IMG/VR virus record: IMGVR_UViG_3300008267_010240
Location: 1 to 20,657 of that record
DNA length: 20,657 bases
Reading direction: 5' to 3' (one strand)
From: a virus
Shown: piece by piece, positions 1-7,249 of the stretch
Numbering within the stretch: the first letter of the stretch is position 1
Layout: each line of letters opens with the position of its first letter
The notes under the pieces: model-generated
What the model was told of the DNA's origin: nothing
The model's database searches: none
What the model saw: only the letters and a program-made list of their open reading frames with translations
Translations under genes and position numbers: made by a program

Positions 1-638
1 TAAGTAAAGTCACGACGTTGGTTTCCATCACCAACAATGGTTAGAGGTTCTCCTGCTGCCCTCTGACGAAGGAAAATACCAATCACAGGAGCGTACTGTC
101 CACGCAGAGGTTGGCGTTCACCATAAACATTAAAATACCTAAAGATAACGGTTTGAAGACCAAATAAATCCGTATACATCTTACACAGTTTCTCACCATT
201 TACCTTAGAAACTGAATAAGGATTTAGACAATCATCAGGTTGATTTTCAATATTAGGGGTTTGATTCAAACCATATCCAGAAGATGTAGAAGAATACATC
301 ACACGTTTCACACCTGCTTCACGAGCACATTGAAGAACAGTTACAGTACCAACTGAGTTAATACTAACTGCCTGAATAGGATTTTCAACAGCAGGTTGAA
401 TACGTGCCTCTGCTGCAATATGAAAAACATAATCTACTCCATCATAGAGTGGACGTGTGTTTTCATAATCACGAATGTCGTACTTATAATTTTGTGCTTT
501 ATCATTCCAATAAAAATGATCATGAGCATCAGAATACTCATTATCAATTACAACAACCTCATGACCCATCTCAATTAAACGGTCAACAAGGTTTGAACCA
601 ATAAATCCAGCACCACCAGTAACTAGTGATTTAGTCAT
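1..638 (-). CDS. UDP-sugar 4-epimerase (GalE/WbpP-like), 3' end outside window
   Basis: This is an extended short-chain dehydrogenase; 212 residues are visible and the C-terminus lies beyond the left edge. The N-terminus carries the dinucleotide-binding glycine motif TGGAGFIGS. Further on are SSTSSGYG, the catalytic YSVSK (YxxxK), then FRYFNVYGERQP and GDGNQRRDFTY, which are typical of GalE/WbpP-type 4-epimerases. From the family, the expected reaction is interconversion of UDP-Glc/UDP-Gal or UDP-GlcNAc/UDP-GalNAc in the cytoplasm. I cannot tell which, and another nucleotide-sugar epimerase or decarboxylase is possible. The ATG at 638 follows a GAGAG stretch and overlaps the stop of the GT25-like gene as ATGA, so the two are translationally coupled. 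It is the last visible gene of the glycan operon and could supply UDP-Gal or UDP-GalNAc to the neighbouring GT6 enzyme. Confidence 0.85.
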   Translation of the reverse strand, partial: MTKSLVTGGAGFIGSNLVDRLIEMGHEVVVIDNEYSDAHDHFYWNDKAQNYKYDIRDYENTRPLYDGVDYVFHIAAEARIQPAVENPIQAVSINSVGTVTVLQCAREAGVKRVMYSSTSSGYGLNQTPNIENQPDDCLNPYSVSKVNGEKLCKMYTDLFGLQTVIFRYFNVYGERQPLRGQYAPVIGIFLRQRAAGEPLTIVGDGNQRRDFT

Positions 639-1279
639 ACAACTCTCTCAGGTAGAAAATAATTTTTACTGTAAGTAAAGCACTCCTCAGTAGGATAGCT
701 TGTCAAAGGATTCACCGTGCCGTGATATCCACTTGTTTGATAGAAGAATGGATCATCAAATGTATAAACATTGAACCAACGCTGGATCTCAGCGAATCCA
801 ATGTCTTGATAATCTTCGATTATGTATCCAGCATGATGACACACTCTCTGGCACATTCTAACATATTCATCAGTCAGATACAAGATCGCATGACCACTAA
901 GCATGTTATATGTGCGATACAAATCATCTTTAATATGTTCATATTGGACAAAAGGTCCAGAGTGACCATTCATTCTACCCCAAGATGAAATACCAAGATA
1001 AACTGCATCAGCATCATCTGGAACTTCAATCTCTGGACGAAAGTTTTTGATCATACAATCATCTTCAAAAAGAACGAATGGAGGATCAATTTCTTGAAGA
1101 CCTTTAAGATGTGCCAAAGAACATCCAGCAACAGGACGATCTGGGCGAGGTACACCCTCTACACGGATGATATTTTTGAATCCACATTCTTTGAGAATCT
1201 TTTGCATATTCTCATTCTTTTCCTTGTGCTGTTCAAGATTCATATAAACAGCAGGAATTTCTCTAAGATCTAAGTTCAT
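635..1279 (-). CDS. GT25-like glycosyltransferase
   Basis: A 214-residue protein resembling glycosyltransferase family 25 (LPS biosynthesis proteins such as LgtB/LgtE, often beta-galactosyltransferases). Family-like signs are the N-terminal VYMNLEQHKEKNENM (the usual 'I-N-L-x-x-R' type opening), the GCSLAHLKGLQ segment that corresponds to the GC-x-x-SH-x-x-x motif, and FVLFEDDCMI, the acidic EDD cluster that stands for the metal/nucleotide-binding site. The C-terminal third is less like the family. It overlaps the GT6 gene by 17 bases upstream and the epimerase by four bases downstream. If it transfers galactose it could make the acceptor for the fucosyl- and GT6 transferases of this operon; that is inference. 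No signal peptide or membrane segment is visible, so it is probably cytoplasmic. Confidence 0.75.
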   Translation of the reverse strand: MNLDLREIPAVYMNLEQHKEKNENMQKILKECGFKNIIRVEGVPRPDRPVAGCSLAHLKGLQEIDPPFVLFEDDCMIKNFRPEIEVPDDADAVYLGISSWGRMNGHSGPFVQYEHIKDDLYRTYNMLSGHAILYLTDEYVRMCQRVCHHAGYIIEDYQDIGFAEIQRWFNVYTFDDPFFYQTSGYHGTVNPLTSYPTEECFTYSKNYFLPERVV

Positions 1280-1958
1280 TGTGATTTTTTTTCAAAGCAA
1301 TGATTTTTGGTTCATAAGGATACTGAGGATTCTCCATTTGCTCCTCAGCAAAGCAATAAGAGGGAGTCAAACTAAGTGTCGGTGGATTATCAATGAGATA
1401 GCGATTCATCTGCGACTCATCATGCCAGAGAGCAATAACACCATTCTCAAGGTCTTTTGTTACACGGTCTGCAAGAACCTCCGCCATTTCAAGAAATCTC
1501 TTGGTAGATCCACCGTTAAAACCGCCAGCATAATAGTACTCACCTTCTTCACCATATGGCACATACGCAAGTGAATCGGGGTTACGGTCATAAGTTCTTT
1601 CTTCTTTTTTGTGGAAAGATTGGTATGGATGCATTGTGGCAACTAGATCACTTAAAACCTCATCACCAACTTTGTCAACCAAACCCATATCTACATCAAA
1701 GTAAAAGCAGTAATCAAACTGAGAGATAAACTCCTTCTCCTTAATGAAGTAGTTGTATCTTTTCAGAGTTGGCATTGGCCAAGGTTCATGATCAATCTGA
1801 GAAACCCTCACATTGTCAGATGCCTCTACCTCGTGATCGGTGAACAGAAGACATTCAATTTCATGTCCATTAAGAAAGTTCTCTTCAATATTATCAAGAA
1901 GACGTTCAACAAACTGAATGTACTTGTTTGTTGCAATAGTCAGAATACAAATTTTCAT
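1263..1958 (-). CDS. GT6 family glycosyltransferase (ABO blood-group/alpha-1,3-Gal(NAc) transferase-like)
   Basis: A 231-residue GT-A enzyme that follows the vertebrate ABO/alpha-1,3-galactosyltransferase catalytic domain nearly end to end. Visible landmarks are the N-terminal ATNKYIQFVERLLDN, the metal-binding FDVDMGLVDKVG (DVD at residues 88-90), RNPDSLAYVP, the donor-specificity loop YYAGGFNGG (142-150), the catalytic WHDESQMNRYL (178-188, with the conserved Glu at 181) and the closing KNHNE. The family retains configuration and transfers Gal or GalNAc in alpha-1,3 linkage to galactose, which in ABO enzymes must carry alpha-1,2-fucose. Ala and Gly at the positions that distinguish human A and B enzymes suggest a GalNAc preference (inference). 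I chose the ATG at 1958, one base after the upstream stop, because the longer frame opens with TTG. The membrane anchor of the vertebrate enzymes is absent, as expected for a phage or bacterial form. Confidence 0.9.
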   Translation of the reverse strand: MKICILTIATNKYIQFVERLLDNIEENFLNGHEIECLLFTDHEVEASDNVRVSQIDHEPWPMPTLKRYNYFIKEKEFISQFDYCFYFDVDMGLVDKVGDEVLSDLVATMHPYQSFHKKEERTYDRNPDSLAYVPYGEEGEYYYAGGFNGGSTKRFLEMAEVLADRVTKDLENGVIALWHDESQMNRYLIDNPPTLSLTPSYCFAEEQMENPQYPYEPKIIALKKNHNELRS

Positions 1959-1959
1959 A

Positions 1960-2745
1960 TTATTTTTTACCAACTATGATTATATTTTTAGTGCTTCCAC
2001 ATTCTCGGTAGTTATTATAAAGAGTAAATCCATCCTCTTTCAATTTAGAAGTTATAAGATTATAATTATCATAAACGTTATCAACCATCAAATTATATGT
2101 AATGTAGACTATCTTGCTATTTTTAATTACTTTATCGTAATAATTTAATTGAGATTGAATATCAAGTTCTGAAAGAGAATAATTACTAATTAAAAGATCA
2201 ACGTCAGAAATAGTATCTAACTGTTCACAAGGGATGAACTTAATTTTTGGATATACATTTGAAAAATTTTTTAAATATTTTTCTTGAACTTTTAGTCCCT
2301 CAGAAAGATCAATATTTACATATTCATCAAAATCACACAAAACACTTAAAGTTTTACATAACCCACCATAACCACCACCAATTTCTACTACTTTATTAAT
2401 CTCTACGTCTTCGCAAATTGAACTCAGGTCTAAACAGTTTTTAATATACCTAAGAGTGGTTGGTGATATTTTACTATCACCATAAAGGAATTGTTTAGGA
2501 TTTCCAATCGAATCATTTTCTAAAAATTGATCTAAATTTTCTTCGTAAATTTCTTTACCGACTTCTTGAATATAATCGAAGTACTCTCTTCCTAGTTCAA
2601 AATCGACGTGTTCTAGAATAACGTTATATTCAGGCAGTGTTTTAAAATTAGAGAAAACTTCATCATCCTCTAAAATTTTATTACAAATATCAATATAATT
2701 TTTTGCATCATTTGGGTTAATGTCCCATCCATTAAAATTTTCCAT
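1960..2745 (-). CDS. Putative sugar O-methyltransferase (class I SAM-dependent)
   Basis: A 261-residue protein with a clear SAM-binding motif VVEIGGGYGGLCKTL near residue 120, preceded by a roughly 115-residue helical N-terminal region. EIGGGYGGLC is characteristic of the 'putative sugar O-methyltransferase' group found in polysaccharide clusters. After the motif come YVNIDLSEG (motif II acidic loop) and DLLISNYSLSEL (motif IV region), consistent with a Rossmann methyltransferase. The likely role is methylation of a hydroxyl on a sugar of the glycan built here, perhaps as a chain-end cap; the exact substrate is unknown. The ATG at 2745 lies 18 bases after the stop of the GT2-like gene. The gene is visibly more AT-rich than the three genes downstream of it. 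Confidence 0.75.
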   Translation of the reverse strand: MENFNGWDINPNDAKNYIDICNKILEDDEVFSNFKTLPEYNVILEHVDFELGREYFDYIQEVGKEIYEENLDQFLENDSIGNPKQFLYGDSKISPTTLRYIKNCLDLSSICEDVEINKVVEIGGGYGGLCKTLSVLCDFDEYVNIDLSEGLKVQEKYLKNFSNVYPKIKFIPCEQLDTISDVDLLISNYSLSELDIQSQLNYYDKVIKNSKIVYITYNLMVDNVYDNYNLITSKLKEDGFTLYNNYRECGSTKNIIIVGKK

Positions 2746-2763
2746 AAAAAATAATTTACAAAT

Positions 2764-3489
2764 TTACTTTAACAATTTTTTAGACAATTCTTCAATTGTA
2801 CTATGATCGGCAATATTATATATTGGATCTTTGTACTTTAATAATTTTACCTTAGAGTACTTATTCATTTTGAATTGATACTTTTTTCTAACTCCAATAG
2901 ACCATATAACATCCTCACCTTGTCCCCAAACCAATTCATCATTCAAAGGAAACTCCATCATAACATTTTTTTTAGCAACCCAGTAAGCCCCAGAAAAATA
3001 CATGTGATTTGTAAATCTTTCTTCATCATATGGAAGAAGACATCTCATTCCAGGTTCAACAATATCACTAATTAATTGATTCTTCTGACCAAAAATACTT
3101 TCATCTCGTGGATCATTCCACATACATAGACACCAATCACGATATCTTGTTTCATCTGGATTTACAATTTTAGTCATACACAGATCAAAATCATTACCAA
3201 ATTTCAAAAACCCAGCATACCAATCTTTATCGAATTTAATATAATCATGTAGATATACTATATTTTCAAAATTAGCATAATCAGTAACTGTATTTTTCTT
3301 TTTGGTAATCCAAGATTTCTTTATGCTTTCATCAAACTCTATTATTTGAGTCCTACTTCTACAAACCTTAGAATTTCCAACAATTATAATTTCATAATTT
3401 GGAATATTTTGTTCCTCGATACTATCAATAATTTCATTGATTTTATCATCTTCCATTCCATTAGTAATGATACCAAAAGTAAAATCCAT
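2764..3489 (-). CDS. GT2-like (GT-A fold) glycosyltransferase
   Basis: A 241-residue protein with the layout of a short family 2 glycosyltransferase. The N-terminal FTFGIITNGMEDDKINEII and NYEIIIVGN match the first strands of the nucleotide-sugar-binding half. VYLHDYIKFDKDWY supplies a DxxxxFD acidic motif in place of the usual DxD, followed by FSGAYWVAKKNVMMEFPLND and WGQGEDVIWS, where the ED pair corresponds to the catalytic-base region of GT2 enzymes. Donor and acceptor cannot be read from the sequence. There are no membrane segments, so it is a soluble transferase. It sits 13 bases downstream of the GDPD-like gene in the same operon. Start ATG at 3489. Confidence 0.75.
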   Translation of the reverse strand: MDFTFGIITNGMEDDKINEIIDSIEEQNIPNYEIIIVGNSKVCRSRTQIIEFDESIKKSWITKKKNTVTDYANFENIVYLHDYIKFDKDWYAGFLKFGNDFDLCMTKIVNPDETRYRDWCLCMWNDPRDESIFGQKNQLISDIVEPGMRCLLPYDEERFTNHMYFSGAYWVAKKNVMMEFPLNDELVWGQGEDVIWSIGVRKKYQFKMNKYSKVKLLKYKDPIYNIADHSTIEELSKKLLK

Positions 3490-3502
3490 ACGTTAAATAT
3501 TC

Positions 3503-3967
3503 CTATGCTAATCGTTTGACATAATCACTACAAATTCCATAACAATTAAATGCCTTTAAATCAGTGAAGACATCTACTGGCATATTCCACTCGGGCATTA
3601 CAATAACTGATTTTGGAGTATAAGATTTTCCTGGATAAGTCCAAATATAATTTCTACTAGTTAAAGTATAATCATCATCCTGATGCCAAAAATAATTGAA
3701 CCCACTTGTACCATAAGAAAACTCATAGAGTGCTTCAATATTTTTACAATGAATCCACAAAAAATCTTTATATTTTGATAACCAAAACCAGTCTATAAGA
3801 TACTGAGGATCATCATGCCCAAGATAAAGTTTTTTATCATAGGTGTCATACCTAATATCAATCTCAACATGAAATCCTTCTAGTAATGCCTTTTCAATAT
3901 ACTCTGGTCTATTTTCTTCAAGAGGATTTGGTCCGTCGATATTACCTCGATGTGCTATAAGTTTCAT
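3503..3967 (-). CDS. Short glycerophosphodiester phosphodiesterase-like (PI-PLC/GDPD fold) protein
   Basis: A 154-residue protein that opens exactly like a GDPD barrel. It has IAHRG (His6, Arg7), ENRPEYIEKAL, then FHVEIDIRYD (Glu35, Asp37) and LYLGHDD (His51), which are the catalytic and metal-binding residues of that family. It is much shorter than ordinary GDPDs (about 230-300 residues); the later strands of the barrel seem compressed. Known GDPDs cleave glycerophosphodiesters to glycerol-3-phosphate and an alcohol. Short relatives occur in capsule and LPS clusters with unproven function, so hydrolysis of a phosphodiester on a glycan precursor is only a guess. Its start overlaps the stop of the HAD-nucleotidyltransferase fusion by four bases, suggesting translational coupling. 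Confidence 0.7.
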   Translation of the reverse strand: MKLIAHRGNIDGPNPLEENRPEYIEKALLEGFHVEIDIRYDTYDKKLYLGHDDPQYLIDWFWLSKYKDFLWIHCKNIEALYEFSYGTSGFNYFWHQDDDYTLTSRNYIWTYPGKSYTPKSVIVMPEWNMPVDVFTDLKAFNCYGICSDYVKRLA

Positions 3968-5334
3968 ACTTTATAATGCTCCAAGAAGTAATTGAGATCT
4001 TCGGGAGTTCCAATTCCCCACATCCTTTCAATATCTTTAATGCGAATCTTTTTACCATCTTGAATTGCTTCATTAAATACAGGGCAAACATAAAACTCAT
4101 TGTTTGTCCTAATATTTTTTTCAATCATCTGTTCTGCATACTTGACATAATCAGATCCTTTTTTCCAGAAGTAGATACCAACAGTTGCATTGTCACTAAT
4201 TGGTTTTTTCTCTGCAACTTCAGAAACAAATCCATCCTCTCCTACCTTTGCGTAGGACCACTTAGGATGAGTTGCTTTAAAACTAACGATACCACCATCT
4301 ATACCATCAGCACTAAATGCATAAAGACACTCATTACTATTCCATTCAACAAACTGATCGGAGTTTGCCATTACAAGAGGAGCATCATTATTAATAAACT
4401 CTTTTGCAAGTAATGTAGTACAAGCAGCACCCTCAGTCAATCCATCGACTTGAACTATATTGCAATTAGGTGCAATCAAATTAAGTAAGTATTGAAGACT
4501 ATATTTTTCATAATGTTCCTTTTGTACAATAAATGTATAGTTTGCTTCAATATTTAAATTTTCAACTACCACTTGTATCATTGGTTTCCCATTGACTTCA
4601 ATTAAAGGTTTTGGGAATGTATATCCAGCATTTGCAAAGCGAGTTCCTGCACCCGCCATTGGTATAAGAACGTTCATCTTTTCGGATTTCCAAGGAACCA
4701 CCGTAAGTTTTTTATCTGTAAAAAGTTTAAATACCTTATCAATTTTTTCTTGATTCAAATCATACCTATTTTCAATGGCAATTAAGTGAGCTTTACTGTC
4801 CAAAGCACCTTGCCTACCAATATGACTATCTTCAAAAATTATAGTATCTTTTGGAAGAGCATTGCAAGCAGTCATACACTTCCAGTACATTTCTGGAAAT
4901 GGTTTGTTTCTCACAACATCTTCATTGCTGACATAGTAATCAATGAACTCCAATACTCCCAATTTAAGGAGAACAAGTTTAACAGTATTGCGAATACTAT
5001 TACTAGCAACTGCAATTTGATAATCCCTTTCTTTCAGTTGCCTGAAATAGTACATCAATTCAAAATCATGCTCTAAATCAGAAAAAATTTTAAGAGTTTC
5101 TTTTTGCTTATCTTCCCATATTTGTTGATGCTTATCTGCTGGAAGTCCTTTCTTCTCAGTAAGCATCGTAAGTTTTCTTGATGTAGGAAGGCCATCATAA
5201 ACACTCAAATGTTCTTCCCTACTAATCACATAATCAGTAGAAACATTTTCCAAAGCACGATTGAGTGCTTCGTAATGTTGTTCTCGACTATCAACGAGAA
5301 CTCCATCAAGATCAAAAATTACTAACTTATTCAT
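3964..5334 (-). CDS. Bifunctional HAD phosphatase / sugar nucleotidyltransferase fusion
   Basis: A 456-residue two-domain enzyme. Residues 1 to about 190 form a HAD hydrolase with all four motifs: DLDGVLVDS (nucleophile Asp8, Asp10), the Ser111 of VASNS, Lys144 in RNKPFPEMY, and IIFEDSHIG (Asp169). A short linker leads at about residue 220 to a nucleotidyltransferase with PMAGAGTRFANAGY, FPKPLIEVNGKPMI and MANSDQ, followed by the usual C-terminal half including TVGIYFW and GIGTPEDL. The arrangement suggests removal of one phosphate and transfer of a nucleotide to the remaining sugar-1-phosphate (or polyol phosphate). The substrate is unknown. The gene overlaps the separate HAD gene by eight bases and the GDPD-like gene by four. 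The order of domains is clear from the sequence; the coupled reaction is inference. Confidence 0.85.
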   Translation of the reverse strand: MNKLVIFDLDGVLVDSREQHYEALNRALENVSTDYVISREEHLSVYDGLPTSRKLTMLTEKKGLPADKHQQIWEDKQKETLKIFSDLEHDFELMYYFRQLKERDYQIAVASNSIRNTVKLVLLKLGVLEFIDYYVSNEDVVRNKPFPEMYWKCMTACNALPKDTIIFEDSHIGRQGALDSKAHLIAIENRYDLNQEKIDKVFKLFTDKKLTVVPWKSEKMNVLIPMAGAGTRFANAGYTFPKPLIEVNGKPMIQVVVENLNIEANYTFIVQKEHYEKYSLQYLLNLIAPNCNIVQVDGLTEGAACTTLLAKEFINNDAPLVMANSDQFVEWNSNECLYAFSADGIDGGIVSFKATHPKWSYAKVGEDGFVSEVAEKKPISDNATVGIYFWKKGSDYVKYAEQMIEKNIRTNNEFYVCPVFNEAIQDGKKIRIKDIERMWGIGTPEDLNYFLEHYKV

Positions 5335-5704
5335 ACAAAAAATTTACAATTGTATCCTTTGTGATACCAGAAGAATTTAGTACTTTATCATCAATCAGCA
5401 AATCGTAATGAATTTTACCCATTACAAGTTGATTATACTTCAAACCCCAATCATTTAATTGATGAATTGTTTTGGAATATAACTCACTATAAATTAGTGC
5501 TACGTTTCCTTTATATTGAGACATTCCTCTTGCAGTATATATGACTATTTTATTACCCTCCTCATATAAAGAATTAACCAGATCAATAACACTTTGATCT
5601 GGTTCACAATAGTCATATTTGTTTGGACCTAGATGCTCATATCCATTAGGACGAGAGCAAATTACATCATCAAGATCAAATGCAATAGTTTTTAGTTTGC
5701 TCAT
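5327..5704 (-). CDS. Capsule-type HAD phosphatase
   Basis: A 125-residue minimal HAD protein. It shows motif I FDLDDVICSRP (Asp10 and Asp12), motif II IVIYTARGMSQYKGN with the Thr, and a late GKIHYDLLIDDKVLNS carrying the motif III lysine and motif IV aspartates. This pattern and length match the capsule biosynthesis phosphatases of the EcbF/BcbF type. They act on small phosphorylated metabolites in polysaccharide clusters, but their substrates are generally unknown. It overlaps the GatZ-like gene by 29 bases at its start and the HAD-nucleotidyltransferase by eight bases at its end. The cell would therefore make two HAD domains from adjacent genes, which suggests two distinct dephosphorylation steps (inference). 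Confidence 0.8.
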   Translation of the reverse strand: MSKLKTIAFDLDDVICSRPNGYEHLGPNKYDYCEPDQSVIDLVNSLYEEGNKIVIYTARGMSQYKGNVALIYSELYSKTIHQLNDWGLKYNQLVMGKIHYDLLIDDKVLNSSGITKDTIVNFLYE

Positions 5705-6674
5705 TTAATAATCCAAGTTTAGATTTAATTCTTCTCTGTATAATTTTATCGGCAGATGAAAAATTTGATTTTATTTTATCTATAAACTCTTGGTCAGATA
5801 ATACATAATGACCACAAGTTATTATAAGTTGATCTTTTGAGACTCCGTTAAGATTAGGAATCCATTTTTTCCACTTACCTGAATTATAGCATATCTGATA
5901 AAATTCTTCAAACAAGTCACTATCCTTCTTACATTCTTCCAAATAATATTCAGATTCTATTTGCCCATACTCTGGTGCTATATTGATTGCATCAAGTCCT
6001 GCCTGAAATCTCATCTCAACATCAAACGAATCAGTAAGATAATCTCCATTATGCTCCTTACTCAATAACTCAAAGTCTTTTACAACTTGAATAAAATTTT
6101 GCAATCTTCGATTATTGAAGTTTCCTATATTTGTTCTTGTAGATAAATCTAAACGAGTTCCAGATTGAACAACAGCATACTTTATTTGTTGAAACTGATT
6201 AGGTTCTAATGAACTTTTAAGATATTTTAAAAACCATCTCAACTCTTTTGGTTCATATTTAAAGATTGCTTCCTCAGTACCAACTTCATACATTACATTA
6301 GAATTTTGATTCCAAAGTCGCACTAAAATTTCTTTTGTCTTTTCTGCTGCTTGCTCTATGGAATTAGAAACTCTAAAAGGATCAATATGTATAATGTCAA
6401 AGTATGAACAGTCTTCGGTAAAGGATTGTATTCCATCATCATAATCTTTTCCTTGTGATTCACCCCCATGATCTCTACAAAGTAAAATATTAGAATTTTG
6501 TCCCCTTACATACTCTGAGAATATTTTGGTATTCCAGTTATTCACATACCCACTACAATAGTCAACCTGTCTTCTTGATGGAATCAAACCAACAGAATGT
6601 TTTTGACCATGTTTAATAACACAGTCAACAACATTTTTACTCATCGGGCCTATGTAATACTTGGGGAAACTCAT
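5676..6674 (-). CDS. GatZ/KbaZ-like TIM-barrel protein (sugar-bisphosphate aldolase family relative)
   Basis: A 332-residue protein distantly resembling the tagatose-bisphosphate aldolase subunit family GatZ/KbaZ. The shared-looking elements, in order, are IPSRRQVDYCSGYVNNW (31-47, compare the 'EATSNQVNQxGGYTGM' region), LLCRDHGGESQGKDYDD (compare 'GGDHLGP'), DCSYFDIIHIDPF (compare 'GFxKIHLDxS'), and MYEVGTEE (compare 'YVIGTE'). GatZ/KbaZ proteins support a class II aldolase and may also be inactive or moonlighting sugar-phosphate binders. No class II catalytic partner is seen in the window. Its placement between two phosphatase/nucleotidyltransferase genes and a methyltransferase suggests it makes or rearranges a sugar phosphate for nucleotide activation, which is inference. 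ATGA overlap with the TylF-like gene upstream. Confidence 0.6.
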   Translation of the reverse strand: MSFPKYYIGPMSKNVVDCVIKHGQKHSVGLIPSRRQVDYCSGYVNNWNTKIFSEYVRGQNSNILLCRDHGGESQGKDYDDGIQSFTEDCSYFDIIHIDPFRVSNSIEQAAEKTKEILVRLWNQNSNVMYEVGTEEAIFKYEPKELRWFLKYLKSSLEPNQFQQIKYAVVQSGTRLDLSTRTNIGNFNNRRLQNFIQVVKDFELLSKEHNGDYLTDSFDVEMRFQAGLDAINIAPEYGQIESEYYLEECKKDSDLFEEFYQICYNSGKWKKWIPNLNGVSKDQLIITCGHYVLSDQEFIDKIKSNFSSADKIIQRRIKSKLGLLNEQTKNYCI

Positions 6675-7249
6675 AGGATTTTTACAATCTTTCTTTCGGG
6701 ATGGTTTTGAAAATCTATAAACTCAAATTCAACATTATACTTATCAACATATTCATAAAAAGCTTTTTGTTCATGATCATTACAATTAGGATCATAATTA
6801 TAAATCCACTCATCAAAAACAATAATTGTTCCACTTTTAATGTATGAATGTAAATAATCAAAAATAGTTTTAGTGGATGAATATAAATCACAATCTACAT
6901 GAAGAAGACATATAGGATTTGCTTCCTTTAAGTAAACTGGAATAGTTTCATCAAACCAACCTTTATAAAATTTTACACCATCAATACTAGGAACAATACC
7001 ATCTGTACTAAAAAATCCTTTATGGCATGGTGTATTTTCCCAATCCTCAGGCAGTCCTTCAAATGAATCAAAACCAAAAACTTTGTAAGAGTCATTAAAT
7101 TTTTTTCTAATTATATCAATGGTTCTTCCACTATAAACACCGAATTCGAGGATGTGTTTATATTCTGGATTAATTATTGAAGAAACATACGAAAACTGCT
7201 CTTCTAGTAGATTATGTTGATGCTGACCTGCGGCATTATCCTCAGTCAT
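6671..7249 (-). CDS. TylF/MycF-type sugar O-methyltransferase
   Basis: A 192-residue class I SAM methyltransferase. ILEFGVYSGRTIDIIRKKF is motif I; FGFDSFEGLPEDW and the following GFFSTDG are the signature of the TylF/MycF macrocin O-methyltransferase family. LLHVDCDLYSSTKTIFDYL carries the DxD that binds metal in MycF, and GTIIVFDEW adds a further acidic residue. Those enzymes methylate hydroxyls on deoxysugars in a metal-dependent way. Here a sugar of the phage-encoded glycan or its nucleotide precursor is the likely target. The ATG at 7249 has a strong AGGAG seven bases upstream and overlaps the stop of the fusion gene upstream by four bases. Confidence 0.8.
   Translation of the reverse strand: MTEDNAAGQHQHNLLEEQFSYVSSIINPEYKHILEFGVYSGRTIDIIRKKFNDSYKVFGFDSFEGLPEDWENTPCHKGFFSTDGIVPSIDGVKFYKGWFDETIPVYLKEANPICLLHVDCDLYSSTKTIFDYLHSYIKSGTIIVFDEWIYNYDPNCNDHEQKAFYEYVDKYNVEFEFIDFQNHPERKIVKIL

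Noticed and set aside
1-2000. Possible contamination with animal DNA because of the ABO-like gene
   Set aside because: The gene has no introns or membrane anchor, sits inside a coupled minus-strand operon with overlapping neighbours, and GT6 genes are known in bacteria and phage.
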